From NCBI GenBank assembly GCA_018435605.1, contig JAHDNF010000008.1, positions 189,192-253,191 on the forward strand: DNA of 64,000 nt, written 5' to 3'. Below are positions 46,201 to 52,314 of this stretch, piece after piece (the stretch's first letter is position 1; the number at the start of each line of letters is the position of its first letter). The notes under the pieces were generated by a model, which searched no databases, was not told where the DNA came from, and saw only the letters and a program-made list of their open reading frames with translations. A program made the translations under genes and the position numbers. This DNA comes from a bacterium (GTDB taxonomy: Bacteria > Auribacterota > Auribacteria > Auribacterales > Auribacteraceae).

Positions 46201-48556
46201 CGCGCCATCGCCGTTAACGGCCCCGCTGTTTTGTACGGATACATGGTTACCGCTAAATGTATCGTTATCCAACTCAAGTGTTATGAATTCGGCATACAAT
46301 CCGGCTCCTTGTGCGAATGTTACGTTGTCCTCAACGCTTACATTATGCATGACGACTTTATGTAGAAGAGGGGATGATCCTGACAAATAGAGTCCTCCGC
46401 CTTGGCCGAGTAGACCAGATCCGCCTTCATAGACATTAGTATTATTTTTTACAGACCCGCCGATCATGGTTAAGTTGGAGTTGAGTAAATAAAGACCGGC
46501 TCCTGCGTTGGTGGCAACATTACCGCTTATTTCCGTATTGAATATATTAATAGTTGAGATGTCGACATAAACACCTGCCCCAAAAGAAGTAAAGTTATCA
46601 GTTATAATACAATTGGAAATAAGTACGTTTTTAGAATATTGAATTTCAATGCCGCGCGTGCCACCGGTAAACTTGATATTCTTCACAATAACAGGCGGGT
46701 CGCCGCAGGCCGGATCGCTTCCGTATAGTATTTGAATTGCGGGAAAGCCACTTTTCGCCACTATAGTGACGTTTTCAGGTGAACTTCCCATTATAATGCA
46801 CCTATAAACATCGTTATAAGACGGCTCATTTTTGAACCATGCCTGATCCGCTATAATTGAATTTAACTCAAAGTCGTAAAGATAATTGTCTGCGTTGATA
46901 TCATACGTCCCGTTAGCGACAATGAATACCTTAGGCGATGAATAACCTCCAAAGAACCACGGTACCTTGTCCATAGCTTCCTGCAATGAGGCGTAAGGAT
47001 AGTCTATAGAACCATCAGGATATGGCGGGCCTGAATAGGAATAATAACCTGTAGCCTGATTGACGTAAATCATGTCATAAGTTCTGTCTGGAGAATTGTA
47101 GTTATTAGGATTACTTCCCAGAAAAATTTCTTCGTAGTTGGTTATACCATCGCCGTCGCTGTCAAGGGAAGCGTCTGCGGGATTATTCGGATTGAGGTTG
47201 TAAAAAATTTCCCAATAATCATTAATTCCGTCGCCATCGGTATCGGTTTTATATGGGTCAGTAGGTTTGCCTACGCCGTTACCGCTGGCTTCGGCTATAT
47301 CCATCAATCCGTCACCGTCGGTATCTATGTTGGTAAGAGGATTAGTGTGATATGTATTGATTTCCAATCCATCATTAGCGCCGTCGCCATCGGTATCAGC
47401 GTTAAGCGGATTGGATAGATAAGCGGCTTCCTGTGCGTTAGTAGCCCCGTCTAAGTCGTTGTCGGCGGAAGCGGTGAACGGACCGCCGCCATACATATTT
47501 TCCCAGAAATCGGGTAAATTATTACTATTAGCGTCTACGAATTCGTCGTATCCTATATCACATGTTGAATTTGAAGGACGGATTTCATTGTGTATATCTC
47601 GAGTAAACATACCTACCGCATCGCCGGCCCCTATACATGGCGAGTTATAAAGGATATGATAATTGCCGAACTGAGGAGAACCGAATTGGGGATTGAGAGA
47701 GATGTTGCCGTTGATGCCGTTATAATCGCCGTCTTCTATATTGCAGTAACTGATCATTGAAGATGTAATATTTGCTATATCATCGCCTGATTCTTCCCAT
47801 ATAATCGAATTGATTATGATCGGGTTGGCGGTAGTTCCGTCCAGATAAATACCGATACCTTCCTGAGCGATATTGCCTGCTATGGTACAATGGACTATGG
47901 CAGGTTCACTGGCGCCGGTAATAAATATACCCGCACCTCGCAAAGCTGTATTGCCGGTTAGTAAACAGTTGATTATTTCAGGGTTTGAGTAATTCACGTT
48001 GACAGCGGCTCCGGAAAACCCTTTATTGTTTTTAATAACGCAATTTACAAATACCGGACTTGAATAATTTACATCTAAAGCGCTTGTGGCATCAACAATA
48101 GTTACGTTTTTAATAAGGATGCGCGCTGTCGCATTGTCGACTATTGAGTTATTGTATCCTTTATATCCGTAATAATCCGAATCGCCGTACCAAATTTTAA
48201 AAACAGGATTGCCCGGCTTTGCCTTGATAGTCACTTTATCCGGCGATGTAGCGTAAATGGCAAAACGAAAAACATCGTTAGTTCCTGTACTTCCGAAAAA
48301 TTGATAATAAAAGAAATCCTGATCAATAAACAGGCTGTTAAGGCCTAATCCTGCTATATATAGGTCATTGCTCAGGTTATATACTTTTACTCCGCCGCCG
48401 TTATTAAGCACAAAAATAGCCGCCTTGTTATTATATGCTCCGGAACTGCTGGAGTAATCGAAATAATAATTTTCTATCGCCTGCAGGATAGAGCCGTATG
48501 GATTTCCTATTGTTCCGTTGCCGTATGACTGGTCTCCGTTGGGATCAACGTATACA
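34279..48556 (-). repeat. Nine protein-level beta-helix cassettes with constant-length linkers
   Basis: Approximate cassette positions in residues of the giant protein, from the VYVD-like strand that opens each helix to its DIG.DE end: 1, 509-840; 2, 1003-1702; 3, 1861-2142; 4, 2303-2682; 5, 2834-3212; 6, 3368-3760; 7, 3911-4294; 8, 4443-4748; 9, 4896-5266. The eight linkers between them measure about 163, 159, 161, 152, 156, 151, 149 and 148 residues, while the helices range from about 280 to 700. The DNA copies have diverged and I saw no long identical tracts, so the duplications appear old. Boundaries were read by eye and may be off by several residues. Confidence 0.75.
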
Positions 48557-50079
48557 ACGTGAGGATCATTGGCGTCAAAAGGATCGGAATTTAGAATAAA
48601 CTCTTCGTAGTTGGTAAGTCTGCCGTCGCCGTCAGAATCAAGCATGGAATCAGGAACATTCGGATTGAGTCCCCATTGAGATTCCCAGCCGTCAGGAATC
48701 TGATCGCCGTCAGTATCGGGATTATTGGGATCAAGGCCGAAATTGACTTCATACCAGTCATTCAGACCATCCAGATCGGTGTCATTCATACGAGGGTTGG
48801 TTTTATAGCTTTTTATTTCATCATAGTCGGATATTCCGTCGCCGTCGGTGTCTACCATATGAGGACTGGTTCCGGCTTTTATTTCTTCGCCATCGAGCAA
48901 TCCGTCTCCATCCATATCCGCAATGTTTGGATTGGTTCCTGATAAAAGCATAACGTTATCTATCCAAACCGTGTCATCGCCGCTGTCATTCTCGTCATCT
49001 TTCTGATATATTAGCCGGACATGGTATGTTCCGGCTGGCAATACCTGAATAAACTGTGTCCAATCGATGTTGCCGCTCACGGTTTTTTTAACTTCATTAT
49101 TAATAACAATAGATAAATTGTCCGATTCTTCTTGTGTTGAACATTTGTAAAAAAATGAAAAAACGTGCTCTGATGTAATGGAAAAATGTAGCTCAAGAAC
49201 GGATGACTCGTCATGATCGAGATTAGCAGGAACGCGAGCAGAATAAATTCCCGCGTACGGCGTATCCGTAGACACTACCCATTGTTTATCACCGGAATGC
49301 GACCATTCCATTGCGGAGAAATCTCCGGTTTCAAACCCGTCAAACTGTATATCAATGATTTCCTGATTATCATGCAATCCGTCGCCGTCGGTATCGTAAC
49401 TAAGAGGATTGGTTCCGGTATTTGTACTTCCTGAATATATGCCTGTATTAGTCTCAACGCCATCGGACAGTCCATCGCCATCTGTATCCTCATTATAAGG
49501 ATCGGTTTTAAAAAAATACTCCTGTTCATTGGTCAGACCGTCGTAATCGAAATCTTCCAGATTGTCGTCAAGTCCGTTGCCATCCGTATCTTTCAGGTAT
49601 GGGGAGGTTTTAGTGACAAGCAATTCGTATGCGTCAGACAACCCGTCGCCGTCCTGATCGTTGATAATATCCGGCAGTCCGTCATTGTCGGTATCCCATG
49701 AATAAGCGGCTAAAACGTAGAAACAGGAGATTGTAGGTTGGGATTCGGAAGGAGAGTTAAGCAGTTTGGAAGGATCGTTGACAGGCAATAAGACAGGAGC
49801 AGTTGCAGGATTATAAGTCCCTGTTTCGATAAGTCGCCATTTCACGTCCGAGTTGAAGTAGGGATCGTTTTGATACCCTTCGGCAGTATAGTATAACTCA
49901 TACTGCGCCGTACCGGGCAGACCATTTTTATCAACTTCAAGCACTACCGACAGGTCAGGGTTGATCATAATGGTTTTTAAGGGGATGTTAAGTTTATCCT
50001 GAGCAGACAGAACCGCGGTCATACTCAACCACAAAATCACCACACCCAACCAGAATTCGAATTGTGTTTTTGGGCGCAT
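34279..50079 (-). CDS. Giant exported protein: jelly-roll domain plus nine beta-helix cassettes joined by TSP3 calcium-binding linkers
   Basis: The product is 5266 residues. A Sec signal is clear (MRPKTQFEFW, then hydrophobic GVVILWLSMTAVLSA, cleavage near 27). TSP3/EF-like repeats (DTDGDGLSDG) follow, then a jelly-roll or MAM-like domain at about 246-381 (FETGDFSAMEWSHSG ... WIDNVMLLSGTNP). Nine right-handed parallel beta-helix cassettes come next, rich in GGGIY turns as in Pmp/Pel families. Each closes with a block like SPCIDAG ... DGE.RP ... DIGIDE, the choice-of-anchor-Q pattern. TSP3 linkers start D.D.DG..D.WE..Y and end LTNYEEY.LGSDPN. The last cassette ends at the C-terminus (DMGIDEYYPQQ), with no PEP-CTERM, LPXTG or T9SS-like tail seen. 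AAGGAGG precedes the ATG. Calcium-stabilised surface fibre, adhesin or glycan-binding roles are inferences; lyase activity of the helices is also possible. Confidence 0.9.
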   Translation of the reverse strand: MRPKTQFEFWLGVVILWLSMTAVLSAQDKLNIPLKTIMINPDLSVVLEVDKNGLPGTAQYELYYTAEGYQNDPYFNSDVKWRLIETGTYNPATAPVLLPVNDPSKLLNSPSESQPTISCFYVLAAYSWDTDNDGLPDIINDQDGDGLSDAYELLVTKTSPYLKDTDGNGLDDNLEDFDYDGLTNEQEYFFKTDPYNEDTDGDGLSDGVETNTGIYSGSTNTGTNPLSYDTDGDGLHDNQEIIDIQFDGFETGDFSAMEWSHSGDKQWVVSTDTPYAGIYSARVPANLDHDESSVLELHFSITSEHVFSFFYKCSTQEESDNLSIVINNEVKKTVSGNIDWTQFIQVLPAGTYHVRLIYQKDDENDSGDDTVWIDNVMLLSGTNPNIADMDGDGLLDGEEIKAGTSPHMVDTDGDGISDYDEIKSYKTNPRMNDTDLDGLNDWYEVNFGLDPNNPDTDGDQIPDGWESQWGLNPNVPDSMLDSDGDGRLTNYEEFILNSDPFDANDPHVVYVDPNGDQSYGNGTIGNPYGSILQAIENYYFDYSSSSGAYNNKAAIFVLNNGGGVKVYNLSNDLYIAGLGLNSLFIDQDFFYYQFFGSTGTNDVFRFAIYATSPDKVTIKAKPGNPVFKIWYGDSDYYGYKGYNNSIVDNATARILIKNVTIVDATSALDVNYSSPVFVNCVIKNNKGFSGAAVNVNYSNPEIINCLLTGNTALRGAGIFITGASEPAIVHCTIAGNIAQEGIGIYLDGTTANPIIINSIIWEESGDDIANITSSMISYCNIEDGDYNGINGNISLNPQFGSPQFGNYHILYNSPCIGAGDAVGMFTRDIHNEIRPSNSTCDIGYDEFVDANSNNLPDFWENMYGGGPFTASADNDLDGATNAQEAAYLSNPLNADTDGDGANDGLEINTYHTNPLTNIDTDGDGLMDIAEASGNGVGKPTDPYKTDTDGDGINDYWEIFYNLNPNNPADASLDSDGDGITNYEEIFLGSNPNNYNSPDRTYDMIYVNQATGYYSYSGPPYPDGSIDYPYASLQEAMDKVPWFFGGYSSPKVFIVANGTYDINADNYLYDFELNSIIADQAWFKNEPSYNDVYRCIIMGSSPENVTIVAKSGFPAIQILYGSDPACGDPPVIVKNIKFTGGTRGIEIQYSKNVLISNCIITDNFTSFGAGVYVDISTINIFNTEISGNVATNAGAGLYLLNSNLTMIGGSVKNNTNVYEGGSGLLGQGGGLYLSGSSPLLHKVVMHNVSVEDNVTFAQGAGLYAEFITLELDNDTFSGNHVSVQNSGAVNGDGAGMYLKSLKCTIKDTVITDNKSEKSGGGLYAKDGRYYSSPEDTYGTYVPILCVIESSEISDNLATTTGGGLCLSNSRTVLYDTVVSGNETIASFGAGAAIDNGTFIMEECDFASNIAETAGGGIHSNNAILDISNSSIRNNLLFSSAGYGGGLLIKGTKSATVSSSTISENHAVTGGGIYLDGSDPIISDIILEENTAYKAAGLYLHDSRPTIIQSTIKGNVAESHGGGVITYSSIAQSGLPNRPSNLTMQNSIIKNNKANEGAGLVFESFTVGNIRYSIIDSNTSISRSEGGIWLKAPQYGYPINVRNCVLVGNTGDLSGNFIQGSASTVRYNCIESTGYPADAGNISVTPQFVSPMNDNYHLRATSPLRKMGTAYDTAGTDIDGEVRPFISNPLADYPAYFERPLENASDIGLDQFIDTDNDGMPDWWESYYAVDFDNDGDWDNDDVINIEEYNYGTSPVNPDTDNDGIPDFAEIFVYNTNPCKDDDTDGDGLLDREEIYNPVYNLYGYGTDPANPDTDGDGMDDKYEIDNNLNPLQVDALLDSDSDNLSNYEEFLVGTDPNDDSEPVTVYASSYPTIQAAINAATGPTIIILEDDTTYVESLILKNDIFIIAGDPLSTVITSNAMGPVITAIDVQRCLLKNINIKKGIYGVYAKNSSINIINCRIKNNLDSGVYMLNSNAESRIINCKIYNNNAIHGGGIYCSDASLTVVNTDIYNNTAQHGGGLNVVLASAETSFTIANSNIVSNSAFNGGGIARGGSKPINIENCNIIDNTDDLYNVSAVEIFNSNISDGDFLGTNNNISQDPRFGAPQFGRFHLLGTSPSIDAGTTKIYFALDPDNELRKTGVAIDIGSDEFVDTDGDDMGDAWELKYAANLTILDPEDDDDGDGIINIVEYAYYTDPTLADTDNDGLTDAQEINGILYQSQTIYTDPIMADTDEDGISDGDEINIYGTNPLLADTDGDGINDGWEILFGLNPLVHDSDDDLDADGLTNAEEFELGTAPNDDTDPIQIYVDNTGAYPGSYTSITAAVQAVPGPVIINILPGVYAESVSLTAANEKTVIIGTSPSEVIISGGYTSPAISCTNITYLIIKNVTLRNSMYGLYSQNSSPRLINCISTGNAGADEGSGVYSKYGSLELIDSTISHNFTKRNGAGLFAYYTKLTITDSIITNNTITDESITKGGGIYVYGSEAIITGSTISENHCTKAGGGIYVDTGANLQIIRSVISNNFSGSHGGGLYSFEPYGLLLDGCYVVENISQAVGGGIYLMNSSPSIFHTTFYNNRAYEKADGIFSSPNSAVNLKNSILWNFNDDFDGIQSSQIAHCNIKDGSFAGSNGNISIDPLFVNSAKGNYHILPDSPCADAGISIPTAATMDSDGELRSYNGVPDIGADEIIDSDNDGIADYLELLYAVNLTVLGNNDADFDGDTVTDLQEYIQGSNPTASDTDGDGINDSDELLVYYTDPNSVDTDGDGINDYDEVFTYFTDPLNIDTDGDGIDDYYESITSGLSPTDPSDAQLDFDGDGLTNLEEYYLGSNINLNTSPVTINVTTASDLQNVIDTASVPAKIVMAAGTYSSLIQSNYYSILLKSGIALYANPADTVIITSYGAQPVVTADSVNGAVIKNIKVSNGQGGITVNRSSKILLNNCTVENNVQGGSGIKALSSSLMIYNSKIRKNTATMSGAGIYAFNTLVSIKNSVIEDNVSKSALAGGIAVFNYNTSNHYVWNVIEGCKISGNIVSQGDGGGVAVVGAPLKIFNTEILNNTGINGGGICSRNSRLIVSHSIIKNNIANLTGGGFMLSRGNDILVDHSIILDNISYKSIAGGINISAYSEGTIRNSVICNEFDDISEVSSAVVIRNNVIRDGTYKNVNGNIDDDPEFIDPAKGNYRLKNTSPLINAGTADTLLYRDVDGETSMHGGASDIGIDEFVDTDSDGMADAWEIFYTGGLTTVDDTSDDTDSDGLTDGEEYNLYTNPTSGDTDGDGLSDIDEVNIYGTNPCYADTDGDGINDSDEINIHGTNPLLTDTDGDGIDDYYEVSKAFLSPTNPADASLDQDSDGLTNYEEYYLGSDPNSFSSPSRITVSGTIQTAINQTASPKIVLIGSGSFSEALSIANKQGVVLWAQSPALTTLSAPHGNTCLNITNSQKVIIKNIKISGASNSAITINNSSIMIKNCVLDNNTSFNNGGAVLSSASTIECYDTIISNNLVNYLGGGFYLDMSNLSIRGCEFQKNQYYNIYALNSSVFVSDTQMYNQFLFNGSTYTYYRQAVYGKYSQITIKDSSLYDILSSAKGGAVYASESRLDASNITVYGVAAKDHGGAIYLYNSLADIVNAVLYNNKSDKNGGAFMIDDGSRANIYHSVIYNNTAAYGGGIYNIGSPASRIINCVVWGNKDDLYNVPVTVLHNSNIGDADHVGVNGNICQDPVFRKASKSDFHLLHNSPCRNAGILISGLNVSDIDGDTRPFGALPDIGIDEFVDTDNDGLPDWWETLMGGDIVAGSDLDNDGLTALDEYAHLTNPILSDTDGDGLSDGEEVLLYDTDPVLNADKDGDGLTDAQEILVYMTDPANPDTDGDLISDKWEVDHGLNPLLASDALNDGDGDSITNREEYFIGSEPDNSDSPIKVYVDINAAQGGNGSQGSPYNSIQTAISNNTSAQVPVVLMLAAGTYKENLYLYDRISIVGESPETTILESPFNSVSTLYYPQRNKAGMLIKNITFHKGLRAIDADDTNLMIINCVFNGNSGNPTYGGAIQFNKSNSLLINVVIRNSSCSVNGGGIYANNSNPKLIDCTIENNSATVQGGGIYIENATDSLLKGCVLRNNTAQIGAGALFQRSSVIVRNSQFKQNNATSEGAGLYLYSGSPSIYNTIFNMNTTNGRGGAIYGAYCNSTVENCVLYGNRAGTSGQNQGNGIYKYNGYILVKNTILWNNGQELGGFDSSTVFNCDIKDGSYNGVNGNISVDPKFVNVELGDFHLLTDSPCIDAGTAQAIELLDIDGEARPSNGFVDIGIDEVIDDDDDGLPNYWENRYGGNFDPLADDDSDNLTNFQEYLYQTNPLLTDTDNDGLRDDEELLVYFTDPNNPDTDGDGLSDGDEILVYLSDPFISDTDNDGMIDGWEAQYGLNPVVNDAYANLDNDFLTNYEEYVLGSNPNDNTSPLSIYVDIDYATGGDGSQGAPFNTIQDAIDIIPVNGSAVVVIAGGIYNENLNLSPAGAVALYAGPEDKVVLRAHPYDYAITCKNRDAILIVKNIFIEYGKGGIFCSNAPMIVVNSHIRRNFGSGIVLDTNNKMVKIINSSITHNKAKSGGGLWCYESSPEIINSVISYNDAIEGGGIWASSSYSARDSAPKIFHSIIMNNTATTGGGIYVGVYDLALRVRNSVIWGNGKDLFGGTSAMLRYCSIQDGSFVSGSYNNISVAPNFGAPQFGRYHLLADSGLINAGSEDVKLATDKDGEIRPYNTNCDIGIDEYIDLDLDGLSDHWESFYNGDFDPSVDDDNDGIINSIEYAYFSDPTSTDTDNDGISDADEILVYFTDPTRMDTDDDGLSDSMEISLTSDPLNPDTDGDGMPDGWEFAYGLNILSADDKNLDADNDGLTNYEEYFLGSIPTDPNSPEFVYIDDSASDGGNGSQATPYNTIAEALQNAQPPYVFHISGTFSVNITLNESFVFVGDNATITGKLTNQPVMTINGVGIGVLKNITLTGGRSVISIDSSTVQITGCTIKNSATNATNGGGIGIFGSEVNIKDTEISNCGASLYGGGLFIGANDLSISSTVNLDNVLIKANRSSYDGGGLMADSKAVVTILNSKIYDNTAVHYGGGIGLKSNSNVKMINTVLALNHANTSGGGVFCQGAKPEILNCVLYKNTRTSGSGSTLYYISTSLGFVRNIIIWSDDTYGEQQDISGVAAGMITYSNIEDSIGEEYNNMSVYPEFADPDSYNFHLLPSSPLIDKGTPEAEYPKDVDGQTRPRGIAVDMGIDEYYPQQ

Positions 50080-50181
50080 TGTTTCCTCCTTGTTAATTAT
50101 CTTAAATTGTAATTAAAGTTTTATTTCCATATTCATTTTAAACACACTAATTTCTTTGCAAACAGGTATAAGCATACTTCT

Positions 50182-50204
50182 GGGATAAAAAAAATTTTTA
50201 TCCC
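50182..50204 (-). promoter_or_regulatory. Perfect inverted repeat in the giant-gene leader
   Basis: GGGATAAAAA (50182-50191) pairs with TTTTTATCCC (50195-50204) around a three-base AAA loop, a perfect 10-bp stem about 105 bases before the ATG. It is not followed by T residues on the - strand, so it is not a normal terminator; an RNA-stability hairpin or an operator is possible. Confidence 0.45.
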
Positions 50205-50307
50205 TACAGTTTGCGACTCGTACATATATAGATACAGTAACCTATATTTAATATCGGTACTTTATTGATAAACTTGTATAATAAATACTCATACGAACTG
50301 CGTTATA

Positions 50308-50337
50308 ATTATACGCCACTAACTTTATACATTGCAA
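50308..50337 (-). promoter_or_regulatory. Sigma-70-type promoter of the giant gene
   Basis: On the - strand TTGCAA (50337-50332) is followed after 18 bases by a perfect TATAAT (50313-50308). Transcription would start near 50301, giving a leader of about 220 bases before the giant ATG. The TATAAT overlaps a TTATAATTATA palindrome, so orientation rests on the -35. Confidence 0.55.
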
Positions 50338-50603
50338 ACAAAGTAATCCTACTTTTACAACACCGGAATATATCAATGTATAACAAATTTAGTTACGCAA
50401 AATAATTACTAGCCAGCTATTTTCAATATTTGCTTACCGCTTTTTCAGAAATAGAGTGATTTTCATTTTTTATTTAAAAAATACAAATAGATATAATCGA
50501 TAAGTTTTAAAATTTTTTATCATACTTATAGTATAGCAGAAAAAAAAGTATTTTACAAAAAAAGGGGAGTACTTTTAAAAAATAATTTAAAGAAGCCTAT
50601 ATT

Positions 50604-51479
50604 TCAACGATAGACGATGATTCCTGCCATGATAATCCATAAAAAAATGTTGATCATCAATGGGATATCAGTAAGCAAAGCCTCTGTGGGATCGCCCCCT
50701 GATTCTTTTTTGTAGACAATGTAAAGATAGCGAAAAATACCGTAAAGAACAAAAATTGTGGTGTATATTAAATTATCGGTTTTAAATTTTTGAATGGTTT
50801 CCAGAGCAACCGTATACAAAATATAAAAAACAACTGTCGATGTCGTTACCACCGATATCATTTGATCGAGAAACAACGTACTGTATTCACCGAGAATAGG
50901 ACGATGAGGATTGGCATTTTGCTCAAGTAAAACCAACTCATGACGCCGTTTGGTAAACCCCAGAAACAAAGACAACATCAGCGTACATATAAGTAGCCAG
51001 TTAGACACATAAATATCGCCTATATATGAACCGGCAATGACGCGCAATACGAAACCGATAGCGATACATAAAATGTCAACGATCACAACGCCTTTTAGTT
51101 TTATAGAATAAAAGAAATTCATAATGTAATAAACCATACCTACCATAAAAAATTTCGGGCTTATCATATACGACCCTGCAAACGATATCAACGCCAGCAA
51201 ACCTGATAAAACAAGCGCGCTTCGAACAGAAACAGCGCCGCTGGCTATCGGACGCATTTTTTTACGGGGATGAAGTTTGTCTCTTTCTCTGTCGATAATG
51301 TCGTTGATGATGTAATGGGAACTGCTGATAAAGCAGAATAAAATGAATCCGGCAAAATATCGTATAGTAAGATACGGACAGAAAGCGTTTTTTGAAAAAA
51401 ACAACGCCGCAAAAAGAAATAAATTTTTAGTCCATTGTTTCGGACGCAAAAGAAAAAAAAGATTTCGCACAGAACTCAT
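50604..51479 (-). CDS. UbiA-type decaprenyl-phosphate phosphoribosyltransferase
   Basis: A membrane prenyltransferase-fold enzyme of 291 residues with about eight or nine hydrophobic helices. The first UbiA Asp-rich motif reads NDIIDRERDKLHPRKKMRPIASG, which matches the DppR synthase branch (Rv3806c-like: ND..D...D..HP.K..RPIA.G) better than menaquinone or heme prenyltransferases. The start LRPKQWTKNLFLFAALFFS is also typical of that branch. This enzyme attaches phosphoribose to polyprenyl phosphate, the first step toward a lipid-linked D-arabinose donor. No DprE1/DprE2-like epimerase is in the window. Its ATG overlaps the preceding coiled-coil gene (ATGA), tying it to the polysaccharide operon. 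It is the last gene before the 524-base gap. Confidence 0.85.
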   Translation of the reverse strand: MSSVRNLFFLLRPKQWTKNLFLFAALFFSKNAFCPYLTIRYFAGFILFCFISSSHYIINDIIDRERDKLHPRKKMRPIASGAVSVRSALVLSGLLALISFAGSYMISPKFFMVGMVYYIMNFFYSIKLKGVVIVDILCIAIGFVLRVIAGSYIGDIYVSNWLLICTLMLSLFLGFTKRRHELVLLEQNANPHRPILGEYSTLFLDQMISVVTTSTVVFYILYTVALETIQKFKTDNLIYTTIFVLYGIFRYLYIVYKKESGGDPTEALLTDIPLMINIFLWIIMAGIIVYR

Positions 51480-52294
51480 CGATAGTTTTGATCCTCGTTG
51501 TCGGTATTTATTTTAATATAATAGTAATAGGGACGAAGATCGGGTATAGTCATTGAAATACCTTTGGTTATCACCTGTTCTTGCCCGCGCGGGATAATGT
51601 TGAATCGCATATTATTTAAATCGGTTCCGATATTGAGGCCTCTTTCATCGAAAAAATATGTGACGAAATTCGGCTCTATTCGTACAAATTCGCTCAAAAG
51701 AGTGTATTCCGCACCGATGAAGTAGCCGTCAATACCTTCACTGATACGGAATTTTATTTTCTTTATATATCCTTTATCAATAGTTATTTCTTTATTGGGT
51801 TGAATCACTGCGAGCTCGGTAAACAGCGATTCGACTGGAGAATTTTTGCTGTTTTCGAGTTCCTGTTCCAATTTTTTTATTTTATTTTTTAACTCAGCCT
51901 CTGTTGAAAGAGCTTTTTTCTGCAATTCCTGCAACTGCCCGTCCATAAAGGTAATAGTAGCTTTATGTACATTAATTTGGTCGTTAAGAATCTTTACTGT
52001 TTCCTTATAATACTGCAGACTCGACATTTTCGTAGCATCGTCCATGCTTTCTTCCGGCAGTGATTCGTTTGAACCGGTTTTATCCGGTCGCGACGAAGTA
52101 CGCTGTATAGATAAAATTTGATCTCGTTCTATCTGCATGATTTCGAAACCTGATTGGATTCTTAAAAAAGAATTCTGTTCTTCTATGATTGTCCCGTCAA
52201 AGACTTGACCGTCTTTCAAAACGATCTTTTCGGCGAAAACCAAATTAATCATAAATACAACAAACAGAATGGCGCAAATAACAATATTAATCAT
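51476..52294 (-). CDS. Exported coiled-coil protein of unknown function
   Basis: The 272-residue product has an N-terminal signal or anchor (IVICAILFVVFMINLVFAE). A small beta domain follows (KIVLKDGQVFDGTIIEEQNS ... EIMQIERDQILSIQ), an LSm/SH3-like pattern often seen after export signals. Residues about 90-145 form a heptad coiled coil (YYKETVKILNDQINVHK, ALSTEAELKNKIKKLEQELE). The C-terminal part (about 155-265) is beta-rich. I know no family for the whole. It lies 20 bases after the tyrosine-kinase gene and overlaps the prenyltransferase start, so it is probably a periplasmic component of the same export or assembly process. The role is inference. Confidence 0.65.
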   Translation of the reverse strand: MINIVICAILFVVFMINLVFAEKIVLKDGQVFDGTIIEEQNSFLRIQSGFEIMQIERDQILSIQRTSSRPDKTGSNESLPEESMDDATKMSSLQYYKETVKILNDQINVHKATITFMDGQLQELQKKALSTEAELKNKIKKLEQELENSKNSPVESLFTELAVIQPNKEITIDKGYIKKIKFRISEGIDGYFIGAEYTLLSEFVRIEPNFVTYFFDERGLNIGTDLNNMRFNIIPRGQEQVITKGISMTIPDLRPYYYYIKINTDNEDQNYR

Positions 52295-52314
52295 TTTAGT
52301 TTGTTTTGTTAGGG

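Larger units (their letters stand above)
50080..50603. other. 524-base AT-rich leader region upstream of the giant gene
   Basis: No gene is seen in any frame. The region contains the promoter at 50308-50337, a leader of roughly 220 bases with a perfect 10-bp hairpin at 50182-50204, and further AT-rich DNA with A tracts near 50540-50565 after the end of the prenyltransferase gene. No convincing GC-rich terminator was seen for the upstream polysaccharide genes. Confidence 0.6.

Noticed and set aside
34279-50079. Tandem-repeat satellite or CRISPR-like array suspected from the recurrent ccgtcgccgtc and ccgccgcc words
   Set aside because: These short words encode DGD and GGG in the TSP3 and beta-helix repeats of one long protein; there are no identical repeats with uniform spacers.
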